Below, one piece after another: positions 1-5,963 of a stretch of DNA of 9,865 nt. The stretch spans positions 1 through 9,865 of the forward strand of contig JBHHZI010000121.1 in assembly GCA_046757965.1 (NCBI GenBank), in the 5' to 3' direction. A model generated the notes under the pieces. It was given only the letters and a program-made list of their open reading frames with translations, did not search any database and had not been told where the DNA came from. Every line of letters starts with the position of its first letter. Position 1 is the stretch's first letter. Origin of the DNA: JBHHZI01 sp046757965. Lineage in GTDB: Bacteria > Acidobacteriota > Polarisedimenticolia > SMYD01. The position numbers were made by a program, and so were the translations under genes.

Positions 1-300
1 TTCCCCCTCTCGAAAAACAACGAACCGCCGCTGGCGGTTCCGCCCGATTCCCCCACAAGCATCGAGCCTATTTACGATGATGCGGTCGTCGCTGTCAAGG
101 GACTGCGGACGCAGGATCCGCACCTGGCAGGGCATCCGGCTCTGCCAGGGGCGGGGATCTGCCGCCTGATGACCCCTTGCCCGGTGTTCTTCTGCCCGCC
201 CCGGAGAACGCTGCCCGCTGCCTGAGCGCAGCCGACAGATGCGGACAACTATGATGAACTCCACATCCGGGCGCGGGTCCGGGCAGAGAAGGAACTCGAG
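1..300. other. 5' edge region without a supported gene
   Basis: No gene can be defended here. The + frame beginning at base 1 is open from the window edge to a TGA at 223-225, so it could be the tail of an upstream gene. Its translation is proline-rich, matches no family I recognise, and has only moderate third-position GC, so I do not call it. The minus-strand reading frame covering part of this stretch is arginine/proline-rich and runs antisense into the protease gene, which is typical of chance open frames in GC-rich DNA. The only structured element is a short hairpin at 22-40. The ribosome binding site of the next gene (AAGGA, 289-293) lies at the right end. Confidence 0.5.
13..40 (-). 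terminator. possible intrinsic terminator hairpin (minus strand)
   Basis: GAACCGCC (22-29) and GGCGGTTC (33-40) form a perfect 8-bp inverted repeat around a 3-base loop. Read on the minus strand, the stem is followed by GTTG and then five T residues (complement of A13-A17), the layout of a Rho-independent terminator. Against it, no minus-strand gene is evident to the right that would need it, and on the plus strand no T-tract follows. It may instead serve a gene outside the window or have arisen by chance. Confidence 0.3.
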
Positions 301-1269
301 ATGGTCGAAGTCGGTGAGGCCGGAAGACCGATGCGGGCCGACCGCCCTGATCCGGCCGGGTCAGGGCTTTCCGCCGGCCGACGCCGGTCCGGACCATGGG
401 TCCGGGTGCTTGCGGCGTTCCTGGCGACCCTGGTCCTGGTTCCGGCCGTGGCCTATCTCCTGCCGGAGACCGCCTTTCACCGGCTGATGACCCGGACCTT
501 CTGGGTCTGTGTGATCGTCGCCCTTCTGGTCGGTCGCGGCCGGATCCGTACGTGGCCGGCCGGGCTGCGCCGGCTGGGTCTGCGGGGTCCCCGTCCCGTG
601 AGAAGGATGCTGCTCGGTGCCGCCGCATCGATCTTGCTCCTGGCCGCCGTGCTGGGTTTTTCCTGGCTGACCGGCGGCAGGCGGATCATCGACGGGCTGG
701 TCCTTGGCTGGCCGCCGCGGTTCTTCAAGGCCATCCTCATCGGTGGCGGCGTGGGCGTCGTCGAGGAACTGGTCTGGCGCGGCTATCTCCGCGGCCGGAT
801 GGGGGCAACCGGCAGTTCCCTGGCCTATGCCGCCATGCACTACTTCCGACCGCTGAAAGGCTCGGCACCGGTGGGCGGGAGTTATGATCCTCTCCTGGCC
901 ATCCGCCGCTTTCCCGAGATGCTGCAATCCTGGGAGCAGCCACATGCGGTGCTCCTGGGCATGACCACGCTGTTTCTCTTCGGCCTGGCGCTGTGCCACC
1001 TGCGGCAGCGCACCGGCTCGCTCTATCCGGGCATCGGCGCCCACGCCGGCTTCGTCTTCGCCATCGAGCTGTACCGCGACTTCATCTACCCGCAGGCGGT
1101 GGGCAGCGAGTGGATCTTCGGTGGCACACGCCTCCATGACGGTCTGGTCGGCATGCTGGCCATGGTGGTCTTCGCCTGGGCGGTCGGCCGCGTGCCGGTG
1201 AGTCAGGAGACCAGGGCCCCCGAGGACACTCAGTGGCAGTACCCGTCCTGGTCCAGCTCCAGGACATAG
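301..1269 (+). CDS. CPBP family intramembrane metalloprotease (CAAX protease-like)
   Basis: A 322-residue polytopic membrane protein of the CPBP (CAAX protease and bacteriocin-processing, ABI) family, expected to cleave substrates within the inner membrane. Sequence evidence: the EExxxRG signature is EELVWRG at residues 155-161. The second motif (aromatic-x3-His) is YAAMH ending at His180, followed by the FRP tail seen in one subgroup. The third is GAHAG around His248. Hydrophobic segments lie near residues 34-54, 66-78, 104-122, 143-153, 214-232, 243-257 and 281-297. A loop of about 35 residues separates motif two from the next helix. The usual Asn/Asp four residues after the last His is Val252; I recall HAGWVF-type CPBP proteins with the same feature. 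The start is supported by AAGGA at 289-293, seven bases upstream. The final 13 codons overlap the convergent M48 gene, so the C-terminal tail (rich in Ser/Trp/Gln) is probably not conserved. The substrate is unknown. The family call is firm; the exact role is not. Confidence 0.87.
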   Translation: MVEVGEAGRPMRADRPDPAGSGLSAGRRRSGPWVRVLAAFLATLVLVPAVAYLLPETAFHRLMTRTFWVCVIVALLVGRGRIRTWPAGLRRLGLRGPRPVRRMLLGAAASILLLAAVLGFSWLTGGRRIIDGLVLGWPPRFFKAILIGGGVGVVEELVWRGYLRGRMGATGSSLAYAAMHYFRPLKGSAPVGGSYDPLLAIRRFPEMLQSWEQPHAVLLGMTTLFLFGLALCHLRQRTGSLYPGIGAHAGFVFAIELYRDFIYPQAVGSEWIFGGTRLHDGLVGMLAMVVFAWAVGRVPVSQETRAPEDTQWQYPSWSSSRT

Positions 1270-2528
1270 TCGCGGTAGGTCTGGACGTCTTCGTCGTCGG
1301 CAGCCAGCTTGATATACGCCCGGAACTCATCGCAGGCCGACGCGAACCGGCTGCTGCGATAGTTCAGCAGCCCCAGCTCACGATGGGCCTCCGGGATGTC
1401 CGGATCCTGCTGGAGGGCGGTCTCGAAGAAGTGACGCGCCGCATCCCGCAGCGCTTGCTTCTTGCTCTCGTCCTTGGCCTCGTCCGCCTTCTTCATCTTC
1501 ACCAGTCCCATCAGATCCAGAGCCTGCGCATCGGCCGGTACCTCTTCGAGGACGCGTTCGAGCTGATCCTCGGCCAGATTGTACCGGCCCAGTTCGATGT
1601 TGAGCCGCGCGTCGGTCCGGATGATGGGGCGCATCCGCCGGCGAAAGTAGCGCTGGTCTTCAAAGTGGCTGGCCTGGACGGCCTCGGGGTGCTCGGTGGC
1701 GTAGCTGCGGGCCGATTCGATGCGCTCGGAGAGTCGCGGATGATTGCCGAAGAAGAAGGTCTCGTACTTGCCCGCATCGCCGTGGTCGTCCTCGAGGGCC
1801 GCATAGACCTTCGGCGCTTCGCGGATGTCATAACCGGCGGTCTCCATCTTTTCGAAGCCGCCCTCGTCCGCCTCCCGTTCCAGGTTTCTCCCGTACCCGT
1901 TCACCGCGGCCATGAAGGCCAGGGTCAGTCCCAGACCGAGCAGGATGTCCGAGAGAACGCCGATGCGCGCCGCCTTGCCGTAATGCCCCTCCCGAACCGC
2001 GTCGCCCTGCTCACCCGCCGCGATCACCGCACCGGCCACGGCGGCGATGGAGAAGCCGATCTGCTTGTTACGCATGCTGCGCTGGTGCCTGACCATGTGG
2101 CGGTTCTCCACGTGGGTCATCTCGTGACCGAGGACGGTGGCGAGCTGGTCCTCGTTCTCCATCCTGGCGAGCAGGCCGGTGTGGACGTAGAGCGAGCCGT
2201 GGGGATAGGCGAAGGCGTTGAGGGTCGGGTCCTCGACGACGGTGACGCGGTAGGAGATCGGCGAGGAGGCCTCCACGTGGTGAATGTCGAGACGACGGAC
2301 GACATCGTCCAGGTAGTCCTCGAGAAGCGGGTCATCGTAGATGGTGATGTGGTCCCGCAGCTTGGCTTCTTCCTCGCGCGCCTGGACCCAGAGCTTCTGC
2401 TCATCTTTCTCCGGTGTGAACGTGGTGGAGCCGGCGGAGATGGGCGGCAGCTTCGTCGTGGCGCACGATGCGGCAAAGATCGCCAGCGTGATCGATGCCG
2501 TCACGCGACGGGACAGGGTGCGTTTCAT
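1230..2528 (-). CDS. M48 family zinc metalloprotease, TPR-containing lipoprotein
   Basis: A 432-residue envelope metalloprotease of the M48 (Ste24/HtpX/BepA-like) group. The start at 2528 follows a GGGAGGT Shine-Dalgarno (plus-strand 2534-2540) and gives a charged, hydrophobic signal sequence with a lipobox-like AASC ending at Cys22, so it is probably a lipoprotein. The reading frame stays open 80 codons further upstream, but that extension is Arg/Pro-rich and lacks this logic. The zinc site is HEMTH (135-139), with the third ligand probably Glu217 in an ExxAD context (217-221). NHPRLSERI (262-270) matches the NHP/SHP-x4-RI element common in M48 peptidases. Two hydrophobic stretches (about 157-172 and 189-209) sit between the two halves of the zinc site. 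The C-terminal part (about 305-425) is helical with TPR-like repeats, which usually bind partners or substrates. Family members act in outer-membrane protein quality control; that role here is inferred. Its 3' end overlaps the CPBP gene by 40 bp. Confidence 0.92.
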   Translation of the reverse strand: MKRTLSRRVTASITLAIFAASCATTKLPPISAGSTTFTPEKDEQKLWVQAREEEAKLRDHITIYDDPLLEDYLDDVVRRLDIHHVEASSPISYRVTVVEDPTLNAFAYPHGSLYVHTGLLARMENEDQLATVLGHEMTHVENRHMVRHQRSMRNKQIGFSIAAVAGAVIAAGEQGDAVREGHYGKAARIGVLSDILLGLGLTLAFMAAVNGYGRNLEREADEGGFEKMETAGYDIREAPKVYAALEDDHGDAGKYETFFFGNHPRLSERIESARSYATEHPEAVQASHFEDQRYFRRRMRPIIRTDARLNIELGRYNLAEDQLERVLEEVPADAQALDLMGLVKMKKADEAKDESKKQALRDAARHFFETALQQDPDIPEAHRELGLLNYRSSRFASACDEFRAYIKLAADDEDVQTYRDYVLELDQDGYCH

Positions 2529-3083
2529 TCTCGACCTCCCGCGCGGCAAGGCCCCCGCACGACACCGAACGCATGCCTTGCCTCGACCGTCTGGACGGGA
2601 CGTGCGCGGCGACCACGCCGCGCCCCTGCAGACCAGTTTGCCATATCCGGTCGCCCGCTGCAGGGAGCATCCGGCGTCAGGGTGTCCTGCGGCGGTTCGT
2701 GGCGTCGGCGAGCAACGGCAGGTCGATGTTGCTGGTGCTTCTCGATCCGCTGGAGGTACCTCCCGCATGTTGATCCGGCGAGGCTCATCGGTCCGAAGGG
2801 AGACGGATCGCGCGCGAGAACGCCTCGAAATGTGTTACCAGGACCTTATCCTCGATCCCCGGCGCCTGACCGATTCCTGGCTTTCTTGCGGGGCGCCATG
2901 GGTCGACCTGTGTCACCTCCTCGAGGCGTCACACCCGGAGTTTCGCCCGGCCGCGCCAGGGAAGGGCACCGGCGCGTGGCACCGGACCAGGGAGCGCGTC
3001 TGCTTGACACCACCTGCTCGTCTGAGTACAAAAGTCAGAAAAGGGCGAGGTCTTCTCATCCCGGCAATCTGGCTCCGCCCGGC
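2529..3083. other. long intergenic spacer, M48 leader and MopE-like gene promoter region
   Basis: About 555 bases between two divergent genes with no defensible coding sequence. Open frames across it on both strands are antisense or off-frame continuations rich in Arg/Pro/Ser. Its left part is the 5' leader of the M48 gene and contains GCGCGGCG (2604-2611) facing CGCCGCGC (2616-2623), a perfect 8-bp stem with a 4-base loop and no T-tract. CCCTGCAG (2624-2631) and CTGCAGGG (2658-2665) form another inverted repeat 26 bases apart. I could not identify a convincing minus-strand promoter for the M48 gene. The right end holds the promoter listed separately. Confidence 0.5.
3004..3032 (+). promoter_or_regulatory. 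sigma70-like promoter for the MopE-like gene
   Basis: A consensus -35 hexamer TTGACA (3004-3009), a 17-base spacer and a TACAAA -10 (3027-3032, four of six consensus positions). The surrounding DNA is locally AT-richer than the rest of the window. It points at the ATG at 3092/3095, about 60 bases downstream, and no other gene is close enough on that strand. This is a sequence match only. Confidence 0.55.
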
Positions 3084-3090
3084 GGAGGTG
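3084..3090 (+). promoter_or_regulatory. ribosome binding site deciding the MopE-like gene start
   Basis: GGAGGTG (3084-3090) precedes the tandem ATG ATG at 3092-3097. It places GGAGG six bases before the second ATG (3095), ideal spacing. The frame it selects encodes a signal-peptide-like sequence but hits TGA at 3215-3217. The downstream repeat-protein frame has no comparable site, which is the main argument that the gene is frameshifted. Confidence 0.65.
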
Positions 3091-3094
3091 GATG

Positions 3095-3857
3095 ATGCGA
3101 AACCGCCCCACGAGCCACCGGCTGTCCCATGCTCTGGCTCTCGAACGTCCGACCCTCGCGGCCGTCTTCATTGCCGTGGCCCAGCTCCCGACACCAGTAT
3201 GCCATCGCCTGGCATGACACGAACGAACTCCGCTTCGCCCGGCTGGACGCCGCAGGTCTGGTGTGGCGGGGCACCACCGGCGGCGTCAACGGCGGCGATA
3301 TCCCCGTGAATCTGGCGCCGACGTCATTCTCTGGGGCCGCGATCGCGTGGACAGGTGACCGGTATCAGCTTGCGTTCAAGCAGTTCCGTGAGGAACAGGT
3401 GCTGAGCCTCCACGATCTGGGGGCGGGCGCCGTCCGGTGCGGCTGCTCGGTCAATGCCGACGGCGATCCGGCCAGCGATTGGAGCGATTGCGATGATCTC
3501 GCCGCCTCGGTATACCCGCACGCGCCGCCCCTCTGCGATGGCCTCAACAATGACTGCACGGATCCAGCCTGGCCCTCCATTGCCGCCAGCAACGAGACCG
3601 ATGACGATGTCGACGGGTTCAGCGAGTGCGCCGGGGATTGCGATGACCTGCTCGCGAACGTCTTCCCCGGTGCCCCGCAGATCTGCGATGGACTGGCCAA
3701 CGACTGCGCCGATCCCGGCTGGCGGTCCTTGCAGGGCATCAACGAGTCGGGCGACTGCCTCATCGACCTGAACCTGGACGGAACCGGCAGTCTGCACTGG
3801 CAAAGTGCCACCGCCTCCGGCAGCGCCAACCGTGTCAACGGCCAGCCCTGTCCCTGA
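3095..3857 (+). pseudogene. frameshifted secreted protein with MopE-type (DCDD...CDGxxNDC) repeats
   Basis: The body is an open frame with its first ATG at 3129, 242 codons to the TGA at 3855-3857. It carries two copies of the MopE putative metal-binding motif about 50 residues apart: DCDD (120-123) to CDGLNNDC (136-143), and DCDD (170-173) to CDGLANDC (186-193). The N-terminal part (about 24-100) resembles a beta-propeller blade of the 'AW-D ... LRFARLD-x-G' kind. The promoter and Shine-Dalgarno instead lead to ATG 3095, whose frame gives MRNRPTSH... with a hydrophobic stretch (LAAVFIAVAQLP) and a stop at 3215-3217. The simplest reading is a signal peptide and a repeat body that were once one frame, broken by a deletion or indel around 3175-3200 that also removed N-terminal blades. 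The C-terminus also stops shortly after the second motif and may be truncated. An assembly error or a genuine short 3129-3857 protein are the alternatives. Family members are secreted or surface proteins; no specific function can be given. Confidence 0.6.
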
Positions 3858-3893
3858 AACCAGGACCACCGTCCGGCGACACCCGGCGGGGAA

Positions 3894-3928
3894 ATGGTCC
3901 TGCCCGGCGCAGGGCCGGGCAGGACCAT
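3894..3928. terminator. perfect 15-bp hairpin between convergent genes
   Basis: ATGGTCCTGCCCGGC (3894-3908) and its exact reverse complement (3914-3928) enclose the 5-base loop GCAGG. It lies between the stop of the MopE-like gene (3857) and the stop of the convergent secreted-protein gene (3949), where a bidirectional terminator is expected. There is no real T-tract on either side (TTT only on the minus strand), so it would act as a strong stem or a Rho-assisted/3'-end-protecting structure rather than a textbook intrinsic terminator. Confidence 0.65.
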
Positions 3929-3948
3929 GCTCGGAACAATTCGCCCCT

Positions 3949-4500
3949 TCAGTTGCTCGGAACGATCTTGATGTCGAACACCCGGGTATCTCCTCCGAAG
4001 GCGCTGCACGTGGGATCGTTCGGGGCCGCCGAGGCCACGAGCGTCGCCTGGACGCGGAACTGCTCGCCGGTTGCCTGGTCGCTCACGAGACCATCGACAT
4101 GCATCGCGAAGGGGCACTGGGGGAAGAGGTTGGCGCTCGCGCTGCCGGCAAAAACCCACGTGCCTTGACCGAACAGGAGCAGGCTGGGATCGAACAGGCA
4201 GGCGGGAAAGTTGGCGGCGCGGCAGGCGACCATGGCGACCTGATTGCTCTGGCCGTGAAGAAAGAACGATCCATCGGGCTTGACCCGGAAGAAATCATTA
4301 CTGTCCCCATCGAGAATCTTGAGGCTCAATGCGTCCCCTTCGGGGTCTGCGAAGCCTGCTCCGAAATTGAGGTCCGCCACGAAGCAGGCGCCGGGGGTGA
4401 CATCGGGGTCGAGACAGTCTGGGCGCATTTGAGCCTGCGCCGGCGAAGCACCTGTGAGTCCAGCAGCCAGCAGCAAGACCATCATCAGTGATCTCTTCAT
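3949..4500 (-). CDS. small secreted six-cysteine protein of unknown function
   Basis: A 183-residue protein that I do not recognise. It begins with a clear Sec signal peptide: MKRS, a hydrophobic core (LMMVLLLAAGL) and a likely cleavage after AQA (residue 23). The mature chain of about 160 residues has six cysteines (29, 39, 93, 101, 129, 165), which could form three disulfides in an oxidising compartment. It is rich in beta-forming and Asp/Gly/Phe segments (for example GDSNDFFRVKPDG, 65-77) and has no transmembrane helix, so it should be periplasmic or extracellular. The start is fixed by GGGGAGGT (plus-strand 4507-4514), with seven bases between GGAGG plus T and the ATG. Its 3' end faces the MopE-like gene across the 15-bp hairpin. 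Third codon positions are mostly G/C, as in real genes here. An open frame upstream on the same strand ends in an ATGA overlap with this start, but I judge it non-coding as a whole. Function unknown; existence fairly sure. Confidence 0.78.
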   Translation of the reverse strand: MKRSLMMVLLLAAGLTGASPAQAQMRPDCLDPDVTPGACFVADLNFGAGFADPEGDALSLKILDGDSNDFFRVKPDGSFFLHGQSNQVAMVACRAANFPACLFDPSLLLFGQGTWVFAGSASANLFPQCPFAMHVDGLVSDQATGEQFRVQATLVASAAPNDPTCSAFGGDTRVFDIKIVPSN

Positions 4501-5268
4501 TTCGGGACCTCCCCGGCCCAGCGCCGGTGCGGTCGAGCCACTGGTGCGTCCAGTGGCGCCGGGTCGGCGTTCGCGATGACTGGGCCGTCAATCGCATCAG
4601 CAGGAAACGCCTGGAAAGGTTGCGCCCTCTTGTCCACTCTTGGCGCCGATGCCGCACGGGTCCCGTGGACGGGGAATACCCCTGACGCTGTGAAATCGGA
4701 ACGGTATACCGGCGTGATGGCGCGGGCTCTGGCGATATCAGAAAACGACGGTGAGGGTTGCACGCTGTCGAGGTTCGACCAGCGGTCCGGCGACCTGTCT
4801 TCCCGCTCGACATGATCGAAGTAAACCGTATCGATCTCGAATCCGTGGACCTTGTCCACCGGCGGGTCGACGTAACCGGTGCGTCGACGATCTCGCGAGC
4901 CTCGACCGCCAGGGCCTCGGGCCGACCATGGAGCCGGCATCAACTCGAGCCGTCTCGGCCCGTGGCCGACTCGCAGACGGTCCGTTGGTGCCGCCGTGCA
5001 GATGCTATGGTCTTGCGCCGGAGGGTCCTGTGCGGTTTCCCAGCCGGTGTTTCTGCCTTGCGAAAGCGGGTCGGTCCGGGGGCGCCGCGATGCCCACCCG
5101 GGAGGAGACGCAGACCGTGCGCCGGATCCCAGGATCGCTGCACTGCGTCGAGTTGAAGCGCGCCCGATACATCGCCCGCGCCGCCGACCGTGACTCTCCC
5201 GCAGTCCTGAAAGCGCGACGGAGCGAAGAAGAATTCGAGAGAGCCGACTAGCCGCGGCGCGAGGCTCC
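4501..5268. other. long spacer with coding-like fragments but no defensible gene
   Basis: About 770 bases between divergently oriented genes. No intact gene is convincing. On the minus strand a stretch near 4767-4880 has coding-like composition (second codon position about 35% GC, third about 74%) and reads VDKVHGFEIDTVYFDHVERE and onward. One frame over, it continues TLTVVF and a TGA at 4738-4740. The alternating polar/hydrophobic run and terminal Phe recall the last strand of an outer-membrane beta-barrel. If so, it is a frameshifted remnant. On the plus strand, 5090-5251 is a short open frame with coding-like composition, listed separately. I found no clear promoter for the 5269 gene or for the minus-strand gene starting at 4500. 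Confidence 0.4.
5090..5251 (+). CDS. possible small basic protein (53 aa), weak
   Basis: ATG at 5090 to TAG at 5249-5251 encodes 53 residues, rich in Arg/Glu/Lys and beginning MPTREETQTVRR, with no signal peptide or membrane segment. Third codon positions are about 77% G/C and second positions about 50%, the direction expected for coding DNA. It ends 17 bases before the GTG of the six-helix membrane protein gene, so it could be the first gene of that operon. Against it, there is no good Shine-Dalgarno (only GGGGGCG), I recognise no homologue, the frame is open further upstream without obvious protein character, and the antisense frame looks about equally plausible. Treat as a candidate only. 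Confidence 0.18.
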   Translation: MPTREETQTVRRIPGSLHCVELKRARYIARAADRDSPAVLKARRSEEEFERAD

Positions 5269-5949
5269 GTGTCTGTCTCGGCCACATTCCAGCAAGCCCC
5301 GCCGGCGAGCCGGCGTCTCGCCTGGATGGCGCTCTTCGGCATCTCCTTCGGCTATCTGGAGGCGGCCGTCGTGATCTACCTGCGCCGTCTGTACTACCCG
5401 GACGGATTTCAGTTTCCTCTGGCGATCCCCGAGGTGCAGCTTGGCGTCATCGAGGTCGTGCGGGAGCTGACCACGCTCCTCATGATCCTTTCCGTCGCCG
5501 GGCTTGCCGCGCGGACCGCATGGGGCCGATTCGGCGCCTTCGCCTACCTCTTCGGCGTCTGGGACCTGGTCTTCTATGTCACCCTCAAGATTGCCATCGA
5601 CTGGCCCCCGTCGCTGTCCACCTGGGACGTTCTCTTCCTGATCTCGGGAGTCTGGACAGGCCCTGTCTGGTCGGCCGCGGTCGTGGCGGTCTTCCTGACC
5701 CTCTTCGGCGCCTGGATCGTGCGTGCCGATGAGCAGGGACATCGACCAGTGCCTCGCCCCATCGACTGGATCGGCGCCGTGATTTCTCTCCTTCTGCTGC
5801 TTGCCGCCTTTCTCTGGAACGACTCGCCCGTCTCCCGCGGGGAGGTGCCACGCTGGTTCCCGTGGCCGGTCTGGCTGGGCGGCGTGGCGGTTGGCCTGGC
5901 CACCTTCGTGCGGCTCTTCGTGGTCGTGCCACGCCAGGTCAGAGACTGA
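5269..5949 (+). CDS. conserved six-helix integral membrane protein of unknown function
   Basis: A 226-residue protein with about six transmembrane helices (near residues 18-38, 60-82, 88-108, 122-149, 165-183 and 199-219). Blocks that look conserved are FGYLEAAVVIYLRRLYYPDGF (split around 27-47), RELTTLLM (65-72), FGVWDLVFYVTLK (95-107) and WPPSLSTWDVLFLI (112-125). I recall similar uncharacterised proteins scattered in Acidobacteriota and proteobacteria-like genomes, but no assigned function. Charged residues inside or next to helices (Glu31, Arg65-Glu66, Asp99, Asp120) could form a buried site. The GTG start at 5269 follows GAGG (5261-5264); a later ATG at 5326 would cut into the first helix and lacks a ribosome site. 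The next gene begins 14 bases after its stop, so the two are probably cotranscribed, which ties it loosely to lipid metabolism. Confidence 0.8.
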   Translation: MSVSATFQQAPPASRRLAWMALFGISFGYLEAAVVIYLRRLYYPDGFQFPLAIPEVQLGVIEVVRELTTLLMILSVAGLAARTAWGRFGAFAYLFGVWDLVFYVTLKIAIDWPPSLSTWDVLFLISGVWTGPVWSAAVVAVFLTLFGAWIVRADEQGHRPVPRPIDWIGAVISLLLLLAAFLWNDSPVSRGEVPRWFPWPVWLGGVAVGLATFVRLFVVVPRQVRD

Positions 5950-5963
5950 CCGGGATTGGCGCC

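Noticed and set aside
245..262. TATGAT at 250-255 as a -10 box for the CPBP gene
   Set aside because: No -35-like hexamer lies at 16-18 bases upstream (the site reads CGCAGC), so the match is too weak to call.
2604..2665. Inverted repeats in the M48 leader (GCGCGGCG/CGCCGCGC and CCCTGCAG/CTGCAGGG)
   Set aside because: Short GC-only palindromes are frequent in such DNA. Neither has a T-tract nor matches a riboswitch or operator I know, so I mention them only in the spacer entry.
1233..3095. Plus-strand 620-codon open frame antisense to the M48 gene
   Set aside because: It mirrors the codon register of the M48 protease, whose motifs, signal sequence and ribosome site are unambiguous. The plus-strand product has no recognisable domain and then runs through the promoter region into Arg/Pro-rich sequence.
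3324..4159. Minus-strand open frames opposite the MopE-like gene
   Set aside because: The plus strand encodes two clear DCDD...CDG-x-x-NDC motifs. The minus frames have no domain, and one of them crosses the convergent hairpin and overlaps the secreted-protein gene in another frame.
4497..5342. Minus-strand 281-codon open frame ending in an ATGA overlap with the secreted-protein gene
   Set aside because: The ATGA overlap follows from the ATG-AAG start and is not informative. Most of the product is Arg/Ser/Pro-rich and it runs antisense into the start of the membrane-protein gene. Only one internal stretch looks coding-like, reported as a possible remnant.
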